From UBA4416 sp040387555 (lineage in GTDB: Bacteria > Bacteroidota > Bacteroidia > B-17B0 > Aurantibacillaceae), in the NCBI GenBank assembly GCA_040387555.1, contig JAZKDO010000001.1, positions 62,001-126,000 of the forward strand: 64,000 bases of DNA. The letters are read 5' to 3'. Position numbers and translations under genes: made by a program. Shown here in pieces: positions 54,559 to 63,267 of the stretch (positions within the stretch are counted from its first letter, which is position 1; every line of letters begins with the position of its first letter). A model generated the notes under the pieces. It had not been told where the DNA came from. It did no database searches and saw only the letters and a list, made by a program, of their open reading frames with translations.

Positions 54559-56607
54559 TTATACTCTTACGCCTATGATGCAAACATCATCTACCTGCTC
54601 CAGATTACCTTTCCATGTTCCAAAGGTTTCATCTAAAATTCGATGCTGCTCATTCATTGGTTGGTTGCTTATGGATAACAGCAACTCTTTTAATTTGGAG
54701 GATTTAAATTTTTTTCCTTTTTCTCCCCCAAACTGGTCAACATAACCATCGGTAAAGATGTAAAATGAATCGCCTTTCTTTAATTGCATACTATGTGTAG
54801 CAAAAGGTTTTGCTTCGGCGTACTTTCCAATGGGCTGCTTATCAGGCCTTAACTCTATCACTTCATTATCACGGATTACCCATAGCGGATTATTAGCGCC
54901 TGCCCAAAGTATTTGATGTGTTATGTGATTAAAAGCGCAGAGTGAAATATCCATTCCGTCTTTTACTTCTTCATCGCTTTTCTCAAATTCTGCAATAACG
55001 ATCTCCCTGGTTTTGTCTAATATTTTTCCCGGATCGGTAATGTTATATTCTCTCACGGTACGGTTGAGTCCATTGTTGCAAATAACACTCACCATGGCTC
55101 CAGGTACCCCGTGGCCTGTGCAATCAGCAGCAGCAAAAAGCACTTGATCGTTTTTATGTTCGAGCCAGTAAAAATCACCTGCAACAATGTCTTTAGGTTT
55201 ATAAAGTATAAAGCTATCCGGAAGATGCTCCTTTACAATGCGGTTTGGCGGAAGGATCGCAGTTTGAATCCGCTTTGCATAATTAATACTGTCCAGGATT
55301 TCTTTTTGTTTTTCTTCAATAAGCTCGTTTTTAATGGCCAGCTGCGTATTGGCTTTTCTTTTATTGAGGAAACTCTGATAGCTAACGCCTGCAAGCAAAA
55401 GCATAAGGGCAAATGCAAAAATGAAAGAATTACGTACAGTCTTCTGAATTTTTTTATCCTTTTCCAATAGCTTTATCTGTTCTTCTTTTTTTTCCGTTTC
55501 ATACTTGGCAGACATCTCAGCAATTTGCTTATTGCTTTCATTATTGGAAAGAGAATCTTTTATATCGGTCAACAACAGTTGATATTTGTATGCATCCTTA
55601 AAATTCTTTTGCAGTGCGTAGACTTGCGCAAGAGTTTGGTAGGAATTTCTTTGCACTTCCTTGCGGCCAATCGCTGTAGAAATATCCAGTGAGAGCTTTG
55701 CATATTCTTCTGATTTTTTAAGGTCTCCGGTTTTTTCATAAATGCTTGCCATATTGCTATATGCCAGCGTAAGGCCTTCATTATCATTAAGCGATAAAAA
55801 CAAGCCAACCGCTTTAAGATGATATTCCAGTGAAAGAGGAAAGTTTTTTTGTTCATAATAAATGAGTCCGATATTATTATAAGATTGGGCAATGCCTACT
55901 TGGTTATCCAACGCCTTGTCTATTTCGAGCACCTTAAAAAAATTAGCTAATGCTGCTGCGAATTTCTTTTGCTGCCAGAAAACAAGTCCCATATTGTTAT
56001 AGGTCATGCTGAGTCCTGCTTTATCTTTAAGCTTTTCGGCCACCACCAATGCCTGTGAAAAATATTGAAGGGCACGTGTATTATTACCCTGTTCTTTATA
56101 AATTAAGCCTATATTGTTATAACTCGAGAGCATTCCTTCATCATCATTGAGCGCTTCATCAACCTTTAAAGATTGTAAATAATAATCAAGGGCTTTCGAA
56201 TAATCTCCCTGGTTGTAGTAATATATCCCAAGATTGTTAAGGCAAAGCGAAATGCTCCTTTTATCATTAAGTGCCGTGTATCCTTCCAAAGCTCTAGTAA
56301 AGCATTTATACGCCTCTTCATAATTACCTAAAATAGAATAACAAATGCCGCTAGTATTATTAAGCATTGCTTTACCTTTTTCATAGTTAAGCTCGCCTGC
56401 TAACTTTAAACCTTTATTGCAATAGGCTAATCCCTTTTCAGGATTATTAAATTGTACTACTCCAGCAATAATATTAAACGTCCTTACTAAATTAGTGTCA
56501 CGGGGACTAGTCTTTAAAACTTTTTCCAGTGAATCAACTTTTGATATTTGACCTTTAGCAAACAGACAAAACAATATAAATATGCTGAAGAGAATTATTT
56601 TTTTCAT
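54559..56607 (-). CDS. TPR sensor with SpoIIE-type protein phosphatase domain
   Basis: The 682-aa protein has a signal/anchor (ending FAKGQ). About seven TPR units (about 40-350, repeated YNNIGLIYYEQ) make a periplasmic sensor. A membrane helix (393-413) and a coiled-coil linker lead to a cytoplasmic PP2C/SpoIIE phosphatase (about 460-682) with GDFYW (477-481) and DCTGHGVPGA (495-504), the metal-binding aspartates. It should dephosphorylate a partner-switch (anti-anti-sigma) protein in response to an envelope signal. The STAS partner and kinase are not in this window. It converges with the WG-repeat gene. Confidence 0.92.
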   Translation of the reverse strand: MKKIILFSIFILFCLFAKGQISKVDSLEKVLKTSPRDTNLVRTFNIIAGVVQFNNPEKGLAYCNKGLKLAGELNYEKGKAMLNNTSGICYSILGNYEEAYKCFTRALEGYTALNDKRSISLCLNNLGIYYYNQGDYSKALDYYLQSLKVDEALNDDEGMLSSYNNIGLIYKEQGNNTRALQYFSQALVVAEKLKDKAGLSMTYNNMGLVFWQQKKFAAALANFFKVLEIDKALDNQVGIAQSYNNIGLIYYEQKNFPLSLEYHLKAVGLFLSLNDNEGLTLAYSNMASIYEKTGDLKKSEEYAKLSLDISTAIGRKEVQRNSYQTLAQVYALQKNFKDAYKYQLLLTDIKDSLSNNESNKQIAEMSAKYETEKKEEQIKLLEKDKKIQKTVRNSFIFAFALMLLLAGVSYQSFLNKRKANTQLAIKNELIEEKQKEILDSINYAKRIQTAILPPNRIVKEHLPDSFILYKPKDIVAGDFYWLEHKNDQVLFAAADCTGHGVPGAMVSVICNNGLNRTVREYNITDPGKILDKTREIVIAEFEKSDEEVKDGMDISLCAFNHITHQILWAGANNPLWVIRDNEVIELRPDKQPIGKYAEAKPFATHSMQLKKGDSFYIFTDGYVDQFGGEKGKKFKSSKLKELLLSISNQPMNEQHRILDETFGTWKGNLEQVDDVCIIGVRV

Positions 56608-56834
56608 GAGTAGAATAAAGATATACTTTAAATTAATATCCTTCGAATGGAGTTAAATAAAGTTTGCCATTGAAAAAAACATCGTACTAAAATGAGAATT
56701 TGTTCTGTCTGCTAAAGTGCAATTGAGAAAGAGCGCTTACAAAAAAAAATGTGCAACACCATTTTTTTAAACATGTAACTATAACAAATGATTTTCATAT
56801 AATTTTAGTACCTGAATATTAAATAGTGAAACGC

Positions 56835-57392
56835 ATGATAAAAATTGGAATAATATTAGGAAGCACCCGTCCGAACAGAAACGGCGGAGCAGTAGCTAAA
56901 TGGGTAAATGAACTGGCAACAAAAAAAGGTGGTGCCGAATTTGAATTGATTGACTTAAGAGATTATAATCTGCCTTTACTGGACGAAGGAATTTCTCCAT
57001 CTCAAGGAAAATACTCTAAAGAACATACTAAGAATTGGGCCGAAAAAGTGGCCTCATTTGATGCTTTTATTATGGTGACTCCCGAATACAATCACAGCAC
57101 TTCCGGTGCATTAAAAAATGCTCTGGATTTTGTGTATGCTGAGTGGAATAATAAGGTGGTCGGCTTTGTTTCTTATGGTGCAGCGGGTGGAGCAAGAGCT
57201 GTTGAACATTTGCGCTGTATTTCATCGGAGCTGCAAATGGCACATGTGCGAGCCCAGGTTTTACTCTATCTTGATCAGGATTTTGAAAATTACAGTGTGT
57301 TTAAACCACGTCCACAACATGAAAAAACACTGGGTACAGTTATCGATCAGGTGATCAGCTGGGGCACTGCTTTAAAAACAGTTAGAAAATAA
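56835..57392 (+). CDS. NAD(P)H-dependent FMN reductase
   Basis: From the ATG at 56835 the protein has 185 aa (a GTG three codons earlier is open too). Flavodoxin-fold features are LGSTRPNRNGGAVAKWV (phosphate loop of FMN), TPEYNHSTSGALKNALD and FVSYGAAGGARA. It reduces FMN or quinones with NAD(P)H. It is a single gene. The 179 nt between it and the terminator at 57572 hold nothing supported. Confidence 0.92.
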   Translation: MIKIGIILGSTRPNRNGGAVAKWVNELATKKGGAEFELIDLRDYNLPLLDEGISPSQGKYSKEHTKNWAEKVASFDAFIMVTPEYNHSTSGALKNALDFVYAEWNNKVVGFVSYGAAGGARAVEHLRCISSELQMAHVRAQVLLYLDQDFENYSVFKPRPQHEKTLGTVIDQVISWGTALKTVRK

Positions 57393-57571
57393 CGCTTTAT
57401 TTGAGTAAAAGTTGAAATCTTTAAATTTAAATTAGGAATTAAAACAATAGGGTACGCTCTTATCTTTTTTAATAGAAGTTGCGAGGAATTTCTGAAAGTG
57501 GGTTGGCCACCCGAAAACAGCCCAACCAATTGCTCAATACCCAGCAATGAACCGACAAGTAGTATATAAAC

Positions 57572-57603
57572 AAAAAACCCCTTGATAAATCAAGGGGTTT
57601 TTT
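57572..57603. terminator. Terminator of tRNA-Phe, usable both ways
   Basis: Stem AAAAAACCCCTTGA with TCAAGGGGTTTTTT and TAAA loop (57572-57585 with 57590-57603). It lies 9 nt beyond the 3' end of the minus-strand tRNA and shares the CCCCTTG core with other terminators here. Confidence 0.85.
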
Positions 57604-57611
57604 ACTTTAAG

Positions 57612-57684
57612 TGGTGCCTCCAGGAATTGAACCAGGGACACACAGATTTTCAGTCTGTTGCTCTACCAACTGAGCTAAGGCACC
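57612..57684 (-). tRNA. tRNA-Phe (GAA)
   Basis: A 73-nt cloverleaf on the minus strand: acceptor GGTGCCT/AGGCACC, D arm GCTC/GAGC, anticodon loop CTGAAAA (anticodon GAA), variable GTGTC and T loop TTCAATT. The discriminator is A and CCA is not encoded. The T stem has one T-T mismatch (CCTGG opposite CCTGG). Confidence 0.95.
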
Positions 57685-57699
57685 AACGTATTCGGGCTG

Positions 57700-57730
57700 C
57701 AAATTTAAGAGAATATTTTATAATCCAAAA
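57700..57730 (-). promoter_or_regulatory. Promoter of tRNA-Phe
   Basis: On the minus strand TTTTG (57730-57726), 18-bp spacer, TAAATTTG (57707-57700), an exact TAnnTTTG, with the tRNA beginning 16 nt downstream. This is the best-formed promoter in the window. Confidence 0.75.
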
Positions 57731-57792
57731 CAAAAAGTAAAAAAAATTGGAATGAAATAAGGATTACATAGAATTACTTATCTTTAACCTCC

Positions 57793-58521
57793 ATGAATTT
57801 AGTGATCGATATTGGCAATACACGCGTAAAAGCCGCATTATATAAGGATGATCTGTTCGAGGACCTGAGAATATTCGATACCCTGGATGAATTATTGAAG
57901 GATACCATTCTTTTGCAATCTGCCAAAAATATAATAGTAGGCAGCGTGGTGGATAAACTCGATGACTTTTACCGCTCCTTAAAGGCCTATGCCCCTACCC
58001 TGGTTTTTAGCACTGAGACAAAAATTCCCTTAACTAATTTATACCATTCGGCTGCTACCCTGGGTTCGGATCGTTTATCGGCTTCCGTGGCGGCATACTT
58101 TCTGCAACCTGATAGTGATGTATTAGTAGTAGATGCTGGAACCTGCATTAAATACAATTTTACTAATGCTAAAAATGAGTATTTAGGAGGTGGTATTTCA
58201 CCCGGAATTAGAATGCGGTTCAAGGCCCTGCATAATTATACCAGTAAACTGCCGCTCATTGGTATAACTGAAAATCGTATTGACTTAATTGGCACCAATA
58301 CACAAAACTCTATTTTATCGGGTGTAATTAATGGTGCCATTGCTGAAATCGATGGATTTATAAATGACTATAAATTACAATATCCAGGAATTTTAGTTCT
58401 TTTAACAGGTGGCGATAGCGAATTCTTGGCAAAGCGGTTAAAAAATAGCATATTTGCCCACCAAAATTTAGTTCTGAAAGGCCTTAACGATATTTTAAAT
58501 TATAATCTTGCAAATCCATAG
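57793..58521 (+). CDS. coaX: Type III pantothenate kinase
   Basis: The 242-aa ASKHA-fold enzyme catalyses the first step of coenzyme A synthesis (pantothenate to 4'-phosphopantothenate). Motifs are DIGNTRVK (6-13), GSDR (91-94) and DAGTCIKYNF (114-123), then GGGISPGIRMRF. The length is standard. It overlaps the following outer-membrane protein gene by 14 nt and leads a five-gene run to ppiD. Confidence 0.95.
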   Translation: MNLVIDIGNTRVKAALYKDDLFEDLRIFDTLDELLKDTILLQSAKNIIVGSVVDKLDDFYRSLKAYAPTLVFSTETKIPLTNLYHSAATLGSDRLSASVAAYFLQPDSDVLVVDAGTCIKYNFTNAKNEYLGGGISPGIRMRFKALHNYTSKLPLIGITENRIDLIGTNTQNSILSGVINGAIAEIDGFINDYKLQYPGILVLLTGGDSEFLAKRLKNSIFAHQNLVLKGLNDILNYNLANP

Positions 58522-59971
58522 CTATACTTCCTTTTTGAAAACCATTTTGTTCGCTTTCACATTCTTATGTTTAAGCTCTATTTCATCGGCACAGATTTTA
58601 ACATCAAGCCCCTATTCACGTTACGGAATAGGAGAAATGAATTTGCAAACTTTTGCTGCCCCTGTTGCAATGGGAGGCTCATTTATTGCTTACCATCAGG
58701 ATACCATTGCGCCGTTTACAATTAACACAGCCAACCCGGCAGGTTTAGCAGGAATACGTTTAACAGTTTTTGAACTAGGTGGGCAGGCCCAGCTTACAAA
58801 AATAAGCAGCGAGGATATAACGCTTAGAAGAAAAAACACTAATTTTTCATACGGTTCTGTTGGCTTTCCATTGAAACGCTTTGGCGGTGCAGCATTCGGG
58901 ATCATGCCTTACAGCACAGTTGGGTACAAAATAACTTCAACACAGGAAAATACCCCCGTGGGCACTATGAATTATATATTTCAGGGAGACGGTGGAATTA
59001 ACAAGGCTTTTTTAGGCCTAGGTGTAAAACCATTCAAAAACCAGATCTGGAATTTTTATAACTCAGCAGAAGCTGATACCTTAATTAAATATAAACAAAC
59101 CACTAAATACAAACGCATCAAATTTGGCAAACAATTATTATCTGAATTAGCCATTGGTGCTATGGGTAATTATTTATTCGGCAGCATTAACCAAACCACC
59201 GATATTATTTATCCAGGAAGCATCGTTTACTTTAATACAAAAAGGCAGCGTTCAGTTCAGGTAAATGACTTTACTATTAATGGTGGGGTTCAAACTCATT
59301 TCACCATTGATTCTATTAAATCTAAAGGAGGTCACAGGTTATTGAAGGAGAAAATTAAAATAGGAATTGGAGCCTTTGTAAATACACCAATGGGTATTCA
59401 GGCAAAACAAAGTAATATTATTTACAATTATTCACTGGATGGATTTGGTGTAGAAAGGCCTAAAGACACTGTTCTAAATTCACAGAATATTAACGGTACT
59501 ATTAAGTTGCCTTTAGAAATGGGACTTGGTTTTTCCATTAAAAAAGGAGAGAAGCTTACCGTATTAATGGATGCAGTTACTACCAACTGGAGTGGGTTTA
59601 AATATTTTGATACACCAAGTGTTGACTTTAAAAACAGTTACCGTATGTCCGCCGGGTTAAATTATGTTCCCAATAAATTAGCCTATGGTTCTGCCAATTA
59701 TATCAAGCGTATTCAGTACCGTTTAGGCGTGTCTTATTCCGATGGTTATCTGGATTTGAAAAACACTGCCATCAGTAATTATTTTGTATCTGCTGGTTTA
59801 GGATTTCCAGTTGGTACAGGCCGTTTTGATGATATAGCCATCATTAATATTTCTGCACAATATGGCAAAATGGGCACCCTTTCCAACAAGTTGTTACAGG
59901 AAGAATATGTGCGTTTAGTATTAGGCTTTACATTTAATAAACGTTGGTTTATTAAATACAAATACGATTAA
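58508..59971 (+). CDS. Outer-membrane beta-barrel protein of unknown function
   Basis: The 487-aa protein has a signal peptide (ending SSAQ), then alternating strands typical of a barrel, ending with the aromatic RLVLGFTFNKRWFIKYKYD. NTANPAGLAGIRLTVFELGG near residue 75 recalls the FadL-like transporters common in Bacteroidota. The start is TTG overlapping the coaX end; no ATG precedes the signal peptide. It sits between coaX and lptC, which suggests a role in envelope biogenesis. The substrate is unknown. Confidence 0.8.
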   Translation: MQIHSYTSFLKTILFAFTFLCLSSISSAQILTSSPYSRYGIGEMNLQTFAAPVAMGGSFIAYHQDTIAPFTINTANPAGLAGIRLTVFELGGQAQLTKISSEDITLRRKNTNFSYGSVGFPLKRFGGAAFGIMPYSTVGYKITSTQENTPVGTMNYIFQGDGGINKAFLGLGVKPFKNQIWNFYNSAEADTLIKYKQTTKYKRIKFGKQLLSELAIGAMGNYLFGSINQTTDIIYPGSIVYFNTKRQRSVQVNDFTINGGVQTHFTIDSIKSKGGHRLLKEKIKIGIGAFVNTPMGIQAKQSNIIYNYSLDGFGVERPKDTVLNSQNINGTIKLPLEMGLGFSIKKGEKLTVLMDAVTTNWSGFKYFDTPSVDFKNSYRMSAGLNYVPNKLAYGSANYIKRIQYRLGVSYSDGYLDLKNTAISNYFVSAGLGFPVGTGRFDDIAIINISAQYGKMGTLSNKLLQEEYVRLVLGFTFNKRWFIKYKYD

Positions 59972-59977
59972 ACCATC

Positions 59978-60544
59978 ATGAAACACATCAAAAACATAAG
60001 CCTCCTGTTTCTGTTAATGATAGTGGGTGTGGTTGTGAGTTCCTGCGAAACAGATAGGAACGAGATCATGTCCATAGGTAACAAAACAGTGATGCCTGAA
60101 CTTACCGGAAAAGGTGTTACTATGTTATATTCAGATTCCACCGTTTTAAAAATCAAATTGCAAACCCCACAAATGCAGAAATATGTGAAAGGTGTTAAAG
60201 AACCTATCACCATTATGCCAAAGGGCCTGTTTGTGATATTTTACGATGAACACGCCAGAGAAGCTACTACGCTGAAAGCAGACTATGGAGTGCGCTACGA
60301 ATTAAGCAAACGCATGGAAGTAAAATACAATGTAGAGGTAGTAAACGTAAACGGGGAGAAATTAAATACCGAACATTTAATCTGGGATGAGAATAAGAAA
60401 AAAATTATTTCAGATGCTTTTGTGAAAATTACAACGGCTAAAGAAATTATTATGGGTAAAGGGCTTGAAGCAAACCAGGATTTTACACAGTATGAAATAA
60501 AAGAAATCACCGGAACCATCCGGGTAGAAGATAACCAATTATAA
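59978..60544 (+). CDS. lptC: LPS export protein LptC
   Basis: The 188-aa lipoprotein (Cys23 in VSSC) has the LptC/OstA-like beta-jellyroll in its second half: LKADYGVRYELSKRMEVKYN and LNTEHLIWDENKKKIISD are typical Bacteroidota LptC. It takes LPS from the LptBFG transporter and passes it to LptA. Attachment through a lipid rather than a membrane helix is normal for this phylum. It starts 6 nt after the barrel-protein gene. Confidence 0.9.
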   Translation: MKHIKNISLLFLLMIVGVVVSSCETDRNEIMSIGNKTVMPELTGKGVTMLYSDSTVLKIKLQTPQMQKYVKGVKEPITIMPKGLFVIFYDEHAREATTLKADYGVRYELSKRMEVKYNVEVVNVNGEKLNTEHLIWDENKKKIISDAFVKITTAKEIIMGKGLEANQDFTQYEIKEITGTIRVEDNQL

Positions 60545-60547
60545 AGT

Positions 60548-60757
60548 ATGAGTAAATTTTTTAGAGTATTAGAAATCATATGGCTCATTATTGCCTTAGT
60601 GTGTGCAGGAATAGCCGTTTATTTTTTGATTTTAAAAGATACAGATAGTGCGCTTTATTTTGTGTTTGTGTTCATCATTGCCTCTATCATGTATTTGTTA
60701 AGAAGGTATCAGCGAAGGAACCAGGATCGCCTCGCTAACAATGAGCCACGCAAATAA
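60548..60757 (+). CDS. Small two-helix membrane protein
   Basis: The 69-aa protein has two membrane helices (about 5-26 and 34-51) and a very basic, polar tail (LRRYQRRNQDRLANNEPRK). It begins 3 nt after lptC and is co-transcribed with it. The function is unknown; a small partner of envelope transport is a guess. Confidence 0.75.
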   Translation: MSKFFRVLEIIWLIIALVCAGIAVYFLILKDTDSALYFVFVFIIASIMYLLRRYQRRNQDRLANNEPRK

Positions 60758-60850
60758 TTCATACTCTCAGCATCCACTAATTGACCCTGTTGTTTTCGGA
60801 ATTTTAAGAAAACTCCTGTTGCAACACGTTTGTTAAAATAGAAGCTTAAT

Positions 60851-60879
60851 TTCCGGGATTTAATCCGGAAAATCCGGAA
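60851..60879. repeat. Short inverted repeat in the gap before ppiD
   Basis: TTCCGG at 60851 pairs with CCGGAA at 60865, and a second CCGGAA follows at 60874. It lies in the 285-nt stretch 60758-61042 with no gene. The only other signal there is the ppiD promoter. The role is unknown. Confidence 0.3.
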
Positions 60880-60988
60880 ACCATCTAAACTGAATCCGCA
60901 TAGCGACCCCGCCTTCTAAAAAAAGCGTTCATTCCCTGAAATAATGCCAAAAACAGGGCAAATTACTTCAAAAATTATTTGTTATTAA

Positions 60989-61020
60989 TTTTCGGTTTTT
61001 CAGCAATAATTTTATCTTTG
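60989..61020 (+). promoter_or_regulatory. Promoter of ppiD
   Basis: TATCTTTG (61013-61020) is an exact TAnnTTTG. A weak -33 (TTTTCGG at 60989-60995) lies 17 bp upstream. The ATG follows 22 nt later. Confidence 0.55.
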
Positions 61021-61042
61021 CATTCCTTAAATTATAACACAT

Positions 61043-63199
61043 ATGAGCGTTTTAGAGAAAATTCGTAGCAAGACAAGTCTTTTGGTTGGAATCGTTGGTT
61101 TAGCCTTAGTGATCTTTATTTTAGAAAGTTTATTAGGTTCCGGTGGAGCTTTGTTTTCTAACCAGGATTTAGAAGTTGGTGTAATAGCCGGTGATAAAAT
61201 TGATTATCCTGCTTTCAGCGCAAAAGTAAATGAACAAATCGCACAGATTCAGAAATCGAATCCAAATGCCACTATTGATGATAAAACCAAAGAACAGATT
61301 ATTGAATCGGTTTGGAGTCAGATGATCAATGATAAAGTCATCAAAATTCAATATAAAGAATTAGGGATCAGCGTTTCCGAAGACGAATTGTATGACCTGA
61401 TGTTGGTTCACCCACATCAGTATGTTGTTCAACAGTTAACAGATCAACAAACAGGAAAAGTATATGAAGGTTTCGCGAAAGCAGATGGCACGTTAGACCT
61501 TATGAAATTAAACCAGTGGGTAGGCCAAATGAATGCGGAGCAGGAAAAATTCTGGTTGCAATTAGAAAAATCTATTCTTGAAGTTCGTGCTGCTGAGAAA
61601 TACAACAACCTTATCAAAAAAGGATTATATGTAACAACTGCTGAGGCAAAAGATCAGTTCATTGCTCAAAATAAACAAACAAACGCTGCTTTTGTTTTAA
61701 AGCGCTATACAACCGTAGCTGACTCAACAGTAAAAGTTTCTGAAGATGAAATTTCCTCTTACTATAACAAGCACCAGAGTGATTATAAAGTGACCGAAGC
61801 ATCACGCAAGATTGAATACGTAGCGTATGATGTAATGCCTTCAAAAGCGGATTACGAAGGGTTATTAAAAGATGCTCAACGGGTGGCTGAAGAATTCAAA
61901 ACCAAAACTGTTGAAGAAGATTCATCCTATATTGCTACAGAAAGTGAAGGCGGTCAGGTAAACATAGCCAGCTATGGTAAAAAGAACATGATCATTTCTG
62001 ATTCATCGGTTTATACATCTCCAAAAGGAACTGTATTTGGGCCTTATACCGAAGGTACATTTTTGAAAGTATATAAATTAACGGATGTTAAATCAATTGC
62101 TGATTCTGCTAAAGTTCGTCATATCTTAATTGGTTTACAGAGCCAGAGAACACAATCTCAGCGCACGCCTGAAGTTGCTAAACGCGTTGCTGATAGTTTA
62201 TTGGTGTTATTAAAAGCTAAAGCGGTGAAGTTTGACACCTTAGTTAAAACCATGTCTGATGATATGGGATCAATTGATAAAGGTGGTGATTATGGTTGGT
62301 TTGATGAGAACAAAGGTTTTGTTGATCCATTTAAAAATGCAGGATTACAGGGAACTGTTGGCAACATAACTATTGTCCCTACACAATTCGGTTTCCATAT
62401 TATTGAAGTATTGAATGTTTCTAAAACACGTCATAATTCATACACTGTGGCACAGATAAGTAAATTAATTGCACCAGGCTCTGAAACCACACAAGATTAT
62501 TATAAAGTAGCCAGTGATTTTGCAGGAAAAAATACTTCTGCGGATGATTTCATCAAAAGTGTTGAAACTGATAAACTAAACAAACGTATCGCGGAAAATA
62601 TCAAGGAAGGTGAGAAATCATTACCAGGTTTAGAAGGCGCTAAAGATTTAGTACGTTGGGTGTATAAAGCAAAAAAAGGTGAAGTATCTCCGGTATTTGA
62701 ATTTAAAGATCGTTTTGTGGTTGCTCAGTTAGTAGCCATCAAAGATAAAGGTATTGCTCCTTTAGAAGACGTTAAAGACGATGTTACAACAAAAGCTACA
62801 CGTGATAAGAAAGCGGAAATGTTTATCGCTGAATTTAATACTAAAGCAGGGGCATCTAAATCTATTGATGACGTTGCTTCAAAAATGGGATTAACAGTTG
62901 AAAAAGCAGATAACCTAACATTTTCAGCATACAATGTAGCTGCTATTGGAAGAGAAGACGCTTTAATTGGAACAGCCACTGTAATGAAAGCAGGAACATT
63001 AAGTAAAGCGATTAAAGGAGATAACGGTGTTTTTATTGTTGCTGCTGTTAATGTGACTGAAGCCGTTTTACCAAAAGATTTTAAAGGCAAACAATTAGAA
63101 ATTGAAAGAATGAATGCCGGCCGTGTGGATTATGAATTGTTTGATGCCTTGAAAGAAAAAGCAGGCATTGAAGACCACAGAGGTAAATTTGATTTTTAA
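61043..63199 (+). CDS. ppiD: Periplasmic peptidyl-prolyl isomerase (PpiD/SurA type)
   Basis: The 718-aa membrane-anchored chaperone has one N-terminal helix (about 12-33). A SurA_N-like domain includes DKTKEQIIESVWSQMINDKV. A parvulin domain carries KVRHILIGL and the GDYGWFDENKGFVDPFKNAG-type motif; FGFHIIEVL ends it. A second parvulin-like half follows (about 530-700). It assists folding and export of outer-membrane and secreted proteins, fitting the load of T9SS clients. The length fits Bacteroidota homologues. Confidence 0.92.
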   Translation: MSVLEKIRSKTSLLVGIVGLALVIFILESLLGSGGALFSNQDLEVGVIAGDKIDYPAFSAKVNEQIAQIQKSNPNATIDDKTKEQIIESVWSQMINDKVIKIQYKELGISVSEDELYDLMLVHPHQYVVQQLTDQQTGKVYEGFAKADGTLDLMKLNQWVGQMNAEQEKFWLQLEKSILEVRAAEKYNNLIKKGLYVTTAEAKDQFIAQNKQTNAAFVLKRYTTVADSTVKVSEDEISSYYNKHQSDYKVTEASRKIEYVAYDVMPSKADYEGLLKDAQRVAEEFKTKTVEEDSSYIATESEGGQVNIASYGKKNMIISDSSVYTSPKGTVFGPYTEGTFLKVYKLTDVKSIADSAKVRHILIGLQSQRTQSQRTPEVAKRVADSLLVLLKAKAVKFDTLVKTMSDDMGSIDKGGDYGWFDENKGFVDPFKNAGLQGTVGNITIVPTQFGFHIIEVLNVSKTRHNSYTVAQISKLIAPGSETTQDYYKVASDFAGKNTSADDFIKSVETDKLNKRIAENIKEGEKSLPGLEGAKDLVRWVYKAKKGEVSPVFEFKDRFVVAQLVAIKDKGIAPLEDVKDDVTTKATRDKKAEMFIAEFNTKAGASKSIDDVASKMGLTVEKADNLTFSAYNVAAIGREDALIGTATVMKAGTLSKAIKGDNGVFIVAAVNVTEAVLPKDFKGKQLEIERMNAGRVDYELFDALKEKAGIEDHRGKFDF

Positions 63200-63213
63200 T
63201 CAGCTTTAATATT

Positions 63214-63249
63214 AAAAAGCCTCCCCGCCAGCTAGCAGGGAGGCTTTTT
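63214..63249 (+). terminator. Terminator of ppiD
   Basis: GC-rich stem GCCTCCC/GGGAGGC (63219-63225 with 63238-63244) extended by A-T pairs and an inner GC/GC pair around a CAGCTA loop, then a T run. Confidence 0.88.
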
Positions 63250-63267
63250 TTATGTATGATATTTTAA

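Noticed and set aside
54464..54745. 93-codon plus-strand frame at the end of the phosphatase gene
   Set aside because: It is antisense to the well-supported SpoIIE domain and shows no protein features.
57393..57571. Imperfect inverted repeat in the region after the FMN reductase
   Set aside because: Pairing of GGGTTGG with CCCAACC is broken and has no T run, so it is not a terminator; the real one is at 57572.
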